The notes beneath the pieces are model-generated. The model had not been told where the DNA came from, made no database searches, and saw only the letters and a program-made list of their open reading frames with translations. DNA of 64,000 nt from Bacteroidetes bacterium HGW-Bacteroidetes-8 (GTDB taxonomy: Bacteria > Bacteroidota > Bacteroidia > Bacteroidales > UBA932), in NCBI GenBank assembly GCA_002840895.1, contig PHCZ01000001.1, positions 414,278-478,277 of the forward strand, given 5' to 3'. Each line of letters starts with the position of its first letter. Positions within the stretch are counted from its first letter, which is position 1. The position numbers and the translations under genes were made by a program. Shown one piece after another: positions 35,419-43,836 of the stretch.

Positions 35419-38400
35419 TTAAAATGTTGCCATAATACTGAATGTAAATTCAGGGCTTGTATTAAGAATAAAATTACCCATCATATCAGGTAAATATTCC
35501 GGATCTTCGTGATACTTATTGAATGCAATTATCCCCAAATTCCTTCCCTGTAAAGTGAAAGTCATTCTGCTGAACATCTTCGGCAGAATCTTTCTGTCCA
35601 GGGAGTAGGCAAGGCTTATTCGCTGGAAACGAATATGTGCAGCACTCTCTGTGAGTTGACTTCCATAGTTGACAGGGTATGTATACCAGATAGTTAGTGC
35701 TCTTACCTGTGCACCGGTGAGTTCATAAGGCATTTTGGGAATATTAGTCTTAAGTTCATCTCCCGGATTTTTCCACATCTGCTCAAACTCTTTTGCGTAG
35801 TGCGAGATATAGTTGCCCTGAGCAATACCAAATAGGTCGTTGTTGCTTACCCGGAAGGGTGCAGTATGCTGGTAAACGTGACCGAATTTATAGGAGAGCA
35901 ATACAGATAGTTCAAAGCCCTTGTATGAAAAAATGTTATTCCAAGAACCGTAGTTTGGAGCAAGTGTAGTACCCTCATACTTCAGATCTGCAAATTTGTA
36001 ATTTGTCCAGGTTGGATTTTGAGGTGTTCTCCAGTTATATACAGAGTCTTTAAAAATGAATTGCGGATATCCATTTGCATCCAGTCCACCCCAAGGCATA
36101 GAGACCAGATTAAAACGTGGTCTGCTCTGAACTACCCTATACTGTTGATACATTAAAGCAGTTGATATTGAGGTGTTGTTAAGGATTATATCTTTGTCAG
36201 TTTTTGTTATAACATTGCTGTTATGTGAGTATATCAACTGAGTCCTCCACGAGAATGCTCCTTTTTTAAGTGTGTGCGCTACAGTTATGTCTATCCCATT
36301 GTTTTGAATGGCACCAACATTAAATTTGGCGCTTGTGAAACCATAAGTACTGTTTATGTTCTTTGTGGCGAGCAAATCTTCGCTATTCTTAAAGTAGTAA
36401 TCTACTGTTCCCGAAATTCTATTATTAAGCAGCGAGAATTCAAGACCAATATTGACCTGTTTAGTCTTCTCCCACCTTAACTCCGGATTTGCCGGGTTGG
36501 AATATTTAGCTCCTGGCAGAGCAAGTGTAGAGTTGGTGTAAGAGCCTCCAATAGCTGCTATTGCATAGGGACTTGTAGATTTATCTACATTACCGCTTGA
36601 GCCGTATGTTGCCCTCAACCTTAGTCTGTCAACAAATGAGAGTTTGAAAAAGGGCTCTTTATCAATTGACCATCCAAGACCTAACGACCATAAAGGTACC
36701 TGCCTGTATTTTGGAGAGTCCCCGAACATATTGGACTGGTCCAACCTCCAGCTTGCGGTGAAGTCATACTTGTCGTTGTAATTGTATGCAACATTCCCGA
36801 ACCACGATACAAATCTGTCAAGTTTATCGTAAAAGTTGTAGATCGTAGTCCATTGAGCTTGTGGGTCTATAAAGTAGGGACTTTGATTTGCCATCAGATT
36901 TCGCGGAAATTTGGTAAGAAAGTCCAGTTGTGGAACATATGCTAAGGTTTGAGGGTCATAGCCATAACGACGCACATTGGATCTGTCACTATTCTGTTCC
37001 CGGATCTCTATACCTGCAAGAGCTACTACATTATGTTTATCAAATGTTTTGTTGAAAAGTGCAGTAGCAAGTAAATTGTGAGCGTAGTTTGTTCCATACT
37101 GGTGTTCCAGAATTCCACCCTTTGGTACAGGCAAAAGTGAAGGTTGGGCATATGTATTCACCAGATTTCTAACCAGAAATGTCTGTTCATTATAGTAGTT
37201 CTTTTGTTTGGAAGATCCGAACTCATACTGATATTTTGCATCTATAGTGAGTATATCTCCAAACGGTTTTACCTGAACACCACCCTGCAATCTTGTACTT
37301 ACACTCTTGACTGTATTGTCCATATTGTCCCACTCCTGCTTGATGTTCCATTTCCAGTCATAAGGGAAGTAACTATACATTCTCACAACATCATCACGAA
37401 TTTGTCTACCTGTTGAGATACCTGTATACTTGCTCATAGATGTATAGTCTCCATTTTCGTCCAATATCCTTTGATGTTGAGGAATACTAAACAGATCTGT
37501 CATCGTTACTCCGTTCTTCTCTTCATTCCTGAGATTAAGATTTACACTGGTAGTAATTGTAAGCCACTCAAGTGGCTTGGCCTGATTTGAAAAATTGACA
37601 ACAAACCTATCATCGTTGTTGCCTTTATTGTGTGCCAGATCCTTGTCAAATGCTATTGAAAAGCGGTAGTTATTGAATCCTACCCTCTGATTTACAGAGA
37701 CGTTATACTGTTGGTGGACACTATTTTGCAAGAAGTAGTCGGAGAACTCATTTCTATTATCATATGTTTGCATCTGGTATTCCAGATCAAGCAGATCTTT
37801 TTGGGTAAGAATTCCATCCCTTACCCTAGCCCTTACATAGAAATAGTCCGGTAAATTTGAGTATTCGGTAGCACTGGTTGCATTATTTGTATACCAGCCC
37901 GCCTCGTATCTGCTCTTCTCTATCTGGAAGTAGGTCTCTGGGTTGCAATATGGTAATCTATTTACATCCGGCTTAGGCTTGAATGAGAAGTTTGTAGAGA
38001 AATTGACCTCCGGTTCAGAGATTTTAGCACTTGTCTTTTTAAGATTGATAACGATAACTCCGTTTGCAGCTCTTGCCCCGTAAATAGAGGCTGCTGCTGC
38101 ATCTTTCAAAACAGTAACACTCTCTACATCGTTTGGGTTAATTGAATTAAGAGCTCTTGAGAGGTTCTCAAAATCAAGGGCGTCGTCCTGACTTGTGCTA
38201 TGGCTAATATCTACCTGAAGAGGAAATCCGTCTACTATGATCAAAGGTAGTCTGCTTGCATTTATTGTTGCAACTCCCCTTACAGATATTCCTGTATTTG
38301 GGTCGTGATTCAAACCACTCAATGTTCCGTTGATGATTTTATCCTGGATACTGTAGGATAGAGTTCTCTCCAACTCTTTTGTATCTATCTTGGAAAAAGA

Positions 38401-39078
38401 ACCTGTTGCTCTCTCTTTAGGTAGCGTCTGATATCCTGTTACATAAACCTCCTGTAAGAGAGCCTCATCTTCGTTCAAAGCTGCGTTGATAACAGCTCTG
38501 CCATTTACAGGAATCTCCTGAGTAACATAACCAATAAATGAGATTGTCAGAGTCGCATCCGTTGGTACATTGTTAAGGGTAAATTTACCTTCAAGATCTG
38601 TTGTTGTACCCAGGCCTCTTACCCCTTTTACCATTATATTGGCATTTGGAGCAGGAGATGAGTCTTCGGCAAAGAGAATTTTACCCGATACCGAAATTTT
38701 GACGACTTCGGTTTGGACACCGCTTCTTTGCTGGATTACAATCTGTTTGTCGTTTAGAACGTAGGTAAGGTTAGTCTTTAAAAAAACTTTGTTTAAAATT
38801 GACACCATTGTCTCTTCATAGGCCTCAATTGAAATCTTAGGAAGAGATTCCACCTGCGAATTTTTGTAAAAAAATTTGTAAGTGGAGATTCTTTCAATCT
38901 CTTTAAAGAAGTCGATTATATCAACATCTTTAAGATTAATTGTTATCTTCTCCTGCTGGTTACCTCCCAATAGAAGTGGAGGAAACAGAAGTGAGAAAAG
39001 TACCGGCAATATTAAAAAAAGCCGTTGCAAGTGTCTTTCATTGAAGCACTTTTTTCTCCATTTTGAAAAAGTTTTCAT
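35419..39078 (-). CDS. SusC/RagA TonB-linked transporter with STN domain, module A
   Basis: Outer-membrane TonB-dependent transporter of 1219 residues. In order: a long basic signal peptide (to about 39); an STN signalling domain (about 44-116: ITINLKDVDIIDFFKEI...QIVIQ); a carboxypeptidase-D regulatory-like domain (about 128-212: GKILFAEDSSPAPNANIMV); the plug with VYVTGYQTLPKERATGSF and SVTVLKDAAAASIYGARAANGVIVI; then the barrel. The STN domain suggests contact with FecR and ligand-induced expression. The gap to fecR holds a candidate antisense RNA that ends at the fecR stop. Confidence 0.95.
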   Translation of the reverse strand: MKTFSKWRKKCFNERHLQRLFLILPVLFSLLFPPLLLGGNQQEKITINLKDVDIIDFFKEIERISTYKFFYKNSQVESLPKISIEAYEETMVSILNKVFLKTNLTYVLNDKQIVIQQRSGVQTEVVKISVSGKILFAEDSSPAPNANIMVKGVRGLGTTTDLEGKFTLNNVPTDATLTISFIGYVTQEIPVNGRAVINAALNEDEALLQEVYVTGYQTLPKERATGSFSKIDTKELERTLSYSIQDKIINGTLSGLNHDPNTGISVRGVATINASRLPLIIVDGFPLQVDISHSTSQDDALDFENLSRALNSINPNDVESVTVLKDAAAASIYGARAANGVIVINLKKTSAKISEPEVNFSTNFSFKPKPDVNRLPYCNPETYFQIEKSRYEAGWYTNNATSATEYSNLPDYFYVRARVRDGILTQKDLLDLEYQMQTYDNRNEFSDYFLQNSVHQQYNVSVNQRVGFNNYRFSIAFDKDLAHNKGNNDDRFVVNFSNQAKPLEWLTITTSVNLNLRNEEKNGVTMTDLFSIPQHQRILDENGDYTSMSKYTGISTGRQIRDDVVRMYSYFPYDWKWNIKQEWDNMDNTVKSVSTRLQGGVQVKPFGDILTIDAKYQYEFGSSKQKNYYNEQTFLVRNLVNTYAQPSLLPVPKGGILEHQYGTNYAHNLLATALFNKTFDKHNVVALAGIEIREQNSDRSNVRRYGYDPQTLAYVPQLDFLTKFPRNLMANQSPYFIDPQAQWTTIYNFYDKLDRFVSWFGNVAYNYNDKYDFTASWRLDQSNMFGDSPKYRQVPLWSLGLGWSIDKEPFFKLSFVDRLRLRATYGSSGNVDKSTSPYAIAAIGGSYTNSTLALPGAKYSNPANPELRWEKTKQVNIGLEFSLLNNRISGTVDYYFKNSEDLLATKNINSTYGFTSAKFNVGAIQNNGIDITVAHTLKKGAFSWRTQLIYSHNSNVITKTDKDIILNNTSISTALMYQQYRVVQSRPRFNLVSMPWGGLDANGYPQFIFKDSVYNWRTPQNPTWTNYKFADLKYEGTTLAPNYGSWNNIFSYKGFELSVLLSYKFGHVYQHTAPFRVSNNDLFGIAQGNYISHYAKEFEQMWKNPGDELKTNIPKMPYELTGAQVRALTIWYTYPVNYGSQLTESAAHIRFQRISLAYSLDRKILPKMFSRMTFTLQGRNLGIIAFNKYHEDPEYLPDMMGNFILNTSPEFTFSIMATF

Positions 39079-39089
39079 AGTTTTGCATC

Positions 39090-39171
39090 GTTTCTGGTTA
39101 ATATATATTTATTGATCGGTTTTTGCGGGAGGGATTAAAGTTTACCAGGCCTTAGGATCTCCCGCATTTTT
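39090..39171 (+). ncRNA. Candidate antisense RNA to the susC leader, module A
   Basis: On the plus strand TAGTTTTG (39078-39085) fits the -7 box and lies at the susC ATG. Downstream GCGGGAG (39125) pairs with CTCCCGC (39159) and ATTTTTCTATTT follows, a terminator in the plus direction only. The same arrangement is conserved in module B. The product, about 80 bases, would be antisense to the whole susC 5' untranslated region. Antisense RNAs of the DonS type are known in front of Bacteroides susC genes with ECF/anti-sigma control. No TTTG at proper -33 spacing is seen. Confidence 0.6.
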
Positions 39172-40353
39172 CTATTTATAATCTACAATTATAAGTCTCC
39201 CTTTATCAATTCTATACCTCACTTTTGCACTGATAGCCACCGTTTTAATCGCAGCTTCTATATTTTCTCTGTCAAATTTTCCATTGAAGCGCTCACTCTC
39301 AGAGATTGATGACCGGTTAATTATCTCCACACCGTACCACGAGGAGAGACTTTCGATGAGTTCATTGAAAGAGAGCTCTTTTAAGACCAATATTCCATCT
39401 TTCCACTGAGTCATAGATTTTGAATCTACACAGCTCACAGAGCTCTCTCCCTGCTTGCGGTTAAAGAAAAACATCTCATCAGGGCTGATTATCCTGCTCT
39501 CCTTTCCTGTATGAACCTTTACAGAACCCTCTATCAGAATAACCGAGGAGTTGTCAGATCCTTTTTTTGATTCTATGTCAAATGTTGTCCCAAGAACCTC
39601 AACGCTCAAATCATCTGTTTTTACAATAAATGGGACATCAGATTTTTTTACATCAAAGTATGCACGTCCAACCAAGGTTACATCTCTGGACTCAGAATTG
39701 AAGCTTACAGGATATCTTAAGCAGGAGTTGGAGTGAAGATACACCTTTGTCCCGTCGGAGAGGATGATAACGAACCTCTCACCTGCAGGAATTGAAACGG
39801 AGTTATATTTAAGGCTATCACTTTTGTCGGTAAGAAGCAGACTCTCTTTACTGTAATCTATCTCTCTTGGATTTGTCGTAGTAAGGCTCTGGTGGTATCC
39901 ATCGATCATCTCAATACTCTCTTTTAATGGATTGATTATCCTCCCGTCTGCTAACTCTACCTTTATAGATTCTGAGTTGTACTTTAGGTCGGAGAATAGA
40001 ACATTATCATATCTACCGGAGATTTTTAAAATTTCAAATAATGAGAAGAGTCCGAATATCAGCAGAATTACGGCAGCAGAGGATGCAATATAGAGGAGCC
40101 TTTTTCTGAAAAGCTCTCTTCTTTTACTGTTTCTTATATATATCAAAAGAGATTTTAATGATCGGTCTATCAACTCTTCACCGGGTTGAATGTTTTGAGC
40201 AGCGTGCCAAACCTCTTTAAACTGTTCAAAATATCTCTCATTGTCGATGTTTTTTATCCACTCTACAAATAACTCAACTTCTTGATCACTAGCTCTCCCT
40301 GAGAGCATTTTTGACAACACAAAATCTGTCACTACACCCTTTTTCTCTTGCAT
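39172..40353 (-). CDS. FecR-family anti-sigma factor, module A
   Basis: Inner-membrane regulator of 393 residues that holds the ECF sigma factor. A cytoplasmic N-terminal part (1-83, with WIKNIDNERYFEQFKEVW) is followed by one membrane segment (about 87-105), the FecR domain (about 180-285: ERFVIILSDGTKVYLHSNSCLRYP ... AYFDVKKSDVPFIVKTDDLSVEVLGTTFDI) and a C-terminal DUF4974 domain (about 325-392, SFNELIESLSSWYGVEI) which by family knowledge contacts the STN domain of SusC. 45 bases separate it from the sigma gene upstream. Confidence 0.93.
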   Translation of the reverse strand: MQEKKGVVTDFVLSKMLSGRASDQEVELFVEWIKNIDNERYFEQFKEVWHAAQNIQPGEELIDRSLKSLLIYIRNSKRRELFRKRLLYIASSAAVILLIFGLFSLFEILKISGRYDNVLFSDLKYNSESIKVELADGRIINPLKESIEMIDGYHQSLTTTNPREIDYSKESLLLTDKSDSLKYNSVSIPAGERFVIILSDGTKVYLHSNSCLRYPVSFNSESRDVTLVGRAYFDVKKSDVPFIVKTDDLSVEVLGTTFDIESKKGSDNSSVILIEGSVKVHTGKESRIISPDEMFFFNRKQGESSVSCVDSKSMTQWKDGILVLKELSFNELIESLSSWYGVEIINRSSISESERFNGKFDRENIEAAIKTVAISAKVRYRIDKGRLIIVDYK

Positions 40354-40398
40354 CTTAAAATAGTATTTATTCTAAGACGTATAAGAATGATGTAACCC

Positions 40399-40983
40399 CT
40401 AAAATAGAATAAAATTTTTAAGTTTTTCTCTGAGCTTGGTTAATGCAATCGTCATCTGATTCTCCACTGTCTTTACAGAGATATTGAGGCTGGATGCAAT
40501 TTCGGCGTGAGAATATCCCATCACTCTGCATCTGATAAAAATCTCCCGGCACCTCTCCGGCAGTGAGTTTATCGAGTTCTGAACAGCCTTTCTTGTTTCA
40601 GATCCCTGAAGTTTAATCTCTGCCTCAGGGTTCTGAACCACACCATACATATAAATATCCAGAAATCCCTTCTCCTCATATTTTTCGAGAACTCTTTTTT
40701 TGCGGATAATATCTATGCATCCGTTGTAAACAGATCTATAGAGATAAGATTTTAAAGAGTCGTTGATATTCAATGATTTTCTTATATCCCATAAATGACA
40801 GAATGTGCTCTGGATACACTCCTTTGTATCGCTTTCGTTGTTTAGAATTCTAAATGCATATGAGTAGAGATTGGTGTAGTACTTTAAAAAAATATACTCA
40901 TAAGCCTCCTCTTTCCCATCTTTTAGTGCATCGAGAAGAGTTTTGTTACTTGAAAAAAAATTATTAGGAGTATTATCCTGCAT
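40399..40983 (-). CDS. ECF RNA polymerase sigma factor, module A
   Basis: Sigma-70 family, ECF subgroup, 194 residues. Region 2 is at about 28-95 (YEYIFLKYYTNLYSYAFRILNNESDTKECIQSTFCHLWDIR) and region 4 at about 137-190 (SLPERCREIFIRCRVMGYSHAEIASSLNISVKTVENQM). No signal peptide. It should direct transcription of its own fecR-susCD module. The paralogue in module B has exactly the same length. Confidence 0.95.
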   Translation of the reverse strand: MQDNTPNNFFSSNKTLLDALKDGKEEAYEYIFLKYYTNLYSYAFRILNNESDTKECIQSTFCHLWDIRKSLNINDSLKSYLYRSVYNGCIDIIRKKRVLEKYEEKGFLDIYMYGVVQNPEAEIKLQGSETRKAVQNSINSLPERCREIFIRCRVMGYSHAEIASSLNISVKTVENQMTIALTKLREKLKNFILF

Positions 40984-41021
40984 CTCTTTTAGTCTGTTTT
41001 TATATGGGACGATATCATCTC

Positions 41022-41029
41022 CAAATTTA
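41022..41029 (-). promoter_or_regulatory. -7 box for the module A sigma gene
   Basis: TAAATTTG on the minus strand fits TAnnTTTG and lies 38 bases before the sigma start, between it and the module B terminator. The sigma gene can thus be transcribed by the housekeeping sigma factor. Confidence 0.5.
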
Positions 41030-41052
41030 TAAAATTATTCAACCGGAAACTA

Positions 41053-41088
41053 AAAAAGAGGTCGGAAGATATCTACCGGCCTCTTTTT
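41053..41088 (-). terminator. Terminator separating modules B and A
   Basis: AAAAAGAGGTCGG pairs with CCGGCCTCTTTTT (13 pairs, one G-T) around a 10-base loop, with poly-A and poly-T flanks in both directions. It lies after the last gene of module B and before the promoter of module A, so the two are separate transcripts. Confidence 0.87.
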
Positions 41089-41122
41089 ATCCACTACTAA
41101 CGTACTCAACCTAACAAATTAT

Positions 41123-42220
41123 CTACTCTCCAAAAATCTCTTTCAGTTTGTTTTTTAACTCCTCTCCTCTTAAGTTATAACCACACAGTTTACCCTCTTT
41201 ATCCAGAAGAACAGAGTAGGGAACACCTGTCATTCCATATGCAAGACCAAAGAGTTTTGCTACGGGACACTCCCATCCTACAAGGCTGGAAACCTGATTC
41301 TTCCAGGGGAGATTGTCATCTTTGACTGCCTTGACCCACTTCTCTCTATCCTCATCAATAGAGACACTCATTACAGTAAACCCCTTAGGGTGGTATTTAT
41401 TGTATAGTTCAACCACATTCTTATTCTCTGCTCTACACGGGGCGCACCAGGAGGCCCAGAAATCCACAAGAACAACACTACCTCTTAATGAAGAGAGGGT
41501 TATCTTCTTGCCTTCGGGATCCTTTAGTGTAAAATCGGGAGCAACTTTTCCGTAGTCAACCCTGCTCATAATGTCTGTTCTATCTCTTAACCTGTTTGTA
41601 TACCAGTTTTCCGGTGTTGATGGGTCAAAAATGCTCATAAGCTCGAATAGACCTTTATAGTCTAGATAACCGGTACCTGCAGATAGGAACATCGGGGCTA
41701 TAATTGTATTGTTATACTTTTTAGCAAAGTTTTTCCTGAATTCATAAAATGCATCGTAAGATTTTTGATTCTCTGCCATAAGAGCTCTTTTTTTGCCAGG
41801 GTCACCCTCTGCTTTTATTGCAGCCCTCTCCCTGTTTATCTTCTCATCTAAAGGAGCAACCTCACTCTGATAGATATTCCAGGCATCGTTGGATGCTGTC
41901 CCTTTTGCTTTTATTGTAGAAGGTTTTCCAAATTCACCTGAGATTGTAATTGTACCAGGCTCAATAAAGAGATTAGGCAAAGTTCTCACATTTCCTACTA
42001 GCAGCGTAGATACTGTTCCAAGAAATTTTTCCCTCTTCTCAATCACAAAACTCCCTGCTTTAATATTACCGGAATTTAGAGTATCCCCGTCAAACTGGTT
42101 AATAATGTATACCTTACCATCAGGAGCTCCCGTTATGTTACCTTTTATGGTATATCCTGTTTTATTTTGTGCAGAGAGTGCTAATGGAAGAATCAGAAGC
42201 ATTATAAATAATTTTCTCAT
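41123..42220 (-). CDS. TlpA-like thiol-disulfide oxidoreductase (CAPC), module B
   Basis: A 365-residue exported protein with a signal peptide (1-17), an N-terminal DUF4369 domain (GYTIKGNITGAPDGKVYIINQFDGDTL), a helical linker and a C-terminal thioredoxin fold with active site CAPC at 259-262 (FWASWCAPCRAE) and cis-Pro in TGVPYS. An extra Cys pair (WEC, KLC) follows. It is the last gene of module B, 38 bases after susD; homologous to the module A thioredoxins. Confidence 0.87.
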   Translation of the reverse strand: MRKLFIMLLILPLALSAQNKTGYTIKGNITGAPDGKVYIINQFDGDTLNSGNIKAGSFVIEKREKFLGTVSTLLVGNVRTLPNLFIEPGTITISGEFGKPSTIKAKGTASNDAWNIYQSEVAPLDEKINRERAAIKAEGDPGKKRALMAENQKSYDAFYEFRKNFAKKYNNTIIAPMFLSAGTGYLDYKGLFELMSIFDPSTPENWYTNRLRDRTDIMSRVDYGKVAPDFTLKDPEGKKITLSSLRGSVVLVDFWASWCAPCRAENKNVVELYNKYHPKGFTVMSVSIDEDREKWVKAVKDDNLPWKNQVSSLVGWECPVAKLFGLAYGMTGVPYSVLLDKEGKLCGYNLRGEELKNKLKEIFGE

Positions 42221-42258
42221 AATGTTTTTTTTGATGATAATGATAATTGATTAATAAT

Positions 42259-43818
42259 TTAATTGTCGGTAATAGGTACCTCTACACCCAAACTGTTGAA
42301 ATATTTAACTCCCGTAATACTTCTCTCATTCTGTTCAAGTTCTGAGTTCATATCAATATATGGCTTGAAGATAGGCCATACCAATCGTGGATCGTTTGCA
42401 GGGACCTCAATTCTCAGTGAGCCCAGGTTGTGAGAGAATGGCTGGTTGAGTCGCTTAAGATCGAACAGACGTAAGTCTCTGCCAAACAACTCCCGCCTTC
42501 TCTCCAACAGCACTCTCTCCAGCACCTTATCTTTGTTGTTCTGAAAATCTGTAGGAGTAAGCGCTGTGAATGTGCCTGTTTTGTATCTCTTCATACAGAT
42601 AGCATTGATGTCATTTAGCGCCTCCTGAAGCTTTCCATCCCTTGCATTGCACTCTGCTCTTGTAAGGTACATCTCTGCTGTCTGGATTGGAACGTGGCAG
42701 GCAGAACCTCCGGTAGAACCATCTGTTTTGTATCTGTAATTATAAAAATCGAACACATAGGTTGCTGTTTTTGCGGTGATCTTTCTGTTGAGAGCAATTG
42801 CATTGAATTTAAGAGTTCTTCTAAGGTCTTTTGTTATAAAGGAACCATCCGGATTTTTTGTGAAATCGGGATATAACTTATTAAAGGACATTGTGTCAAG
42901 AATGTGGTAAGAGTTTGTTGGAGTTGTGTTTGCATTCTTGGCATATGCTTTCCACAAAAGCGTCTCCTCGTCTGTATTCCTCGACACACCTATTAGGTTA
43001 GAGTAGAAGTCTACAGTTCCGGTAAAAATGGTATTATAATCATACAAGTAGTTTCGTATTAAAAGCGCTTTGTTTGAGTACTCCAAAGCCTTTGCATAAT
43101 TACCCATATAGAGATATGCTCTTGCAAGAATTGCATAGGCACTCACCTTTGCAGGACGGTGCTTAAACTGATTTACATCGTCCGGCAAATCGGGAACAGC
43201 CTCTTCAAGTTGACTGATAATTAGTGTATATACATCTTTTACGGAGCTTCTTACCAAAGGTGGTAGAGCAGCAGGGTTGTTTATTATTGGAACCCCTAAT
43301 GTGTTAGCCGCATTAGATTCATTGTACACAGGGGCATAAAGGTTTACAAGAAGGAGGTAGGCGTAAGCCCTGTGAACTTTCGTTTCGGCTATCAGTTGCT
43401 TTTGCAGTTGTGCGTTATCTGTTGCCTTGACAATTTCTGACAGGATTGAGCTGCACAGAGAAACTATATAATACTGGTTATTCCAGTTTACCTCATTTGT
43501 AAACGTAGGGGCCTCATATGTCCAGATTGTGTTTTTAAATACATATAAGTTTTTAATGTGTTCAGTTGTAGTTGTATATGTATTCCATTTTACTGAGTCA
43601 AAGTAAACATTATCTGTTAGCAAATCTACAAAGGACATTGTTAGGGAGAGTGAATAGGAGTACCTTGAATTATCTACATAATCCAGCAATTTTCTAAAGT
43701 CTGCCGTTGATTTTGCAATTACCTGGCCTCTCGGGAGCACCTCCAGAAACTCTTTTTCACAGGATGTCAAAACACTTGTAAAGAAAAAGATTGCAACTAT
43801 ATATTTTATTGTTTTCAT
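42259..43818 (-). CDS. SusD/RagB-family lipoprotein, module B
   Basis: A 519-residue outer-membrane lipoprotein (lipobox LTSC, then EKEFLEVLPRGQ). TPR-like helices include IAETKVHRAYAYLLLVNLYAPVY and AYAILARAYLYMGNYAKALEYSNKALL; the C-terminal LERRRELFGRDLRLFDLKRL is the SusD hallmark. Partner of the preceding SusC, 18 bases away. Ligand unknown; similar to but clearly diverged from the module A SusD. Confidence 0.93.
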   Translation of the reverse strand: MKTIKYIVAIFFFTSVLTSCEKEFLEVLPRGQVIAKSTADFRKLLDYVDNSRYSYSLSLTMSFVDLLTDNVYFDSVKWNTYTTTTEHIKNLYVFKNTIWTYEAPTFTNEVNWNNQYYIVSLCSSILSEIVKATDNAQLQKQLIAETKVHRAYAYLLLVNLYAPVYNESNAANTLGVPIINNPAALPPLVRSSVKDVYTLIISQLEEAVPDLPDDVNQFKHRPAKVSAYAILARAYLYMGNYAKALEYSNKALLIRNYLYDYNTIFTGTVDFYSNLIGVSRNTDEETLLWKAYAKNANTTPTNSYHILDTMSFNKLYPDFTKNPDGSFITKDLRRTLKFNAIALNRKITAKTATYVFDFYNYRYKTDGSTGGSACHVPIQTAEMYLTRAECNARDGKLQEALNDINAICMKRYKTGTFTALTPTDFQNNKDKVLERVLLERRRELFGRDLRLFDLKRLNQPFSHNLGSLRIEVPANDPRLVWPIFKPYIDMNSELEQNERSITGVKYFNSLGVEVPITDN

Positions 43819-43836
43819 ATTCTAGATTTTTTATTT

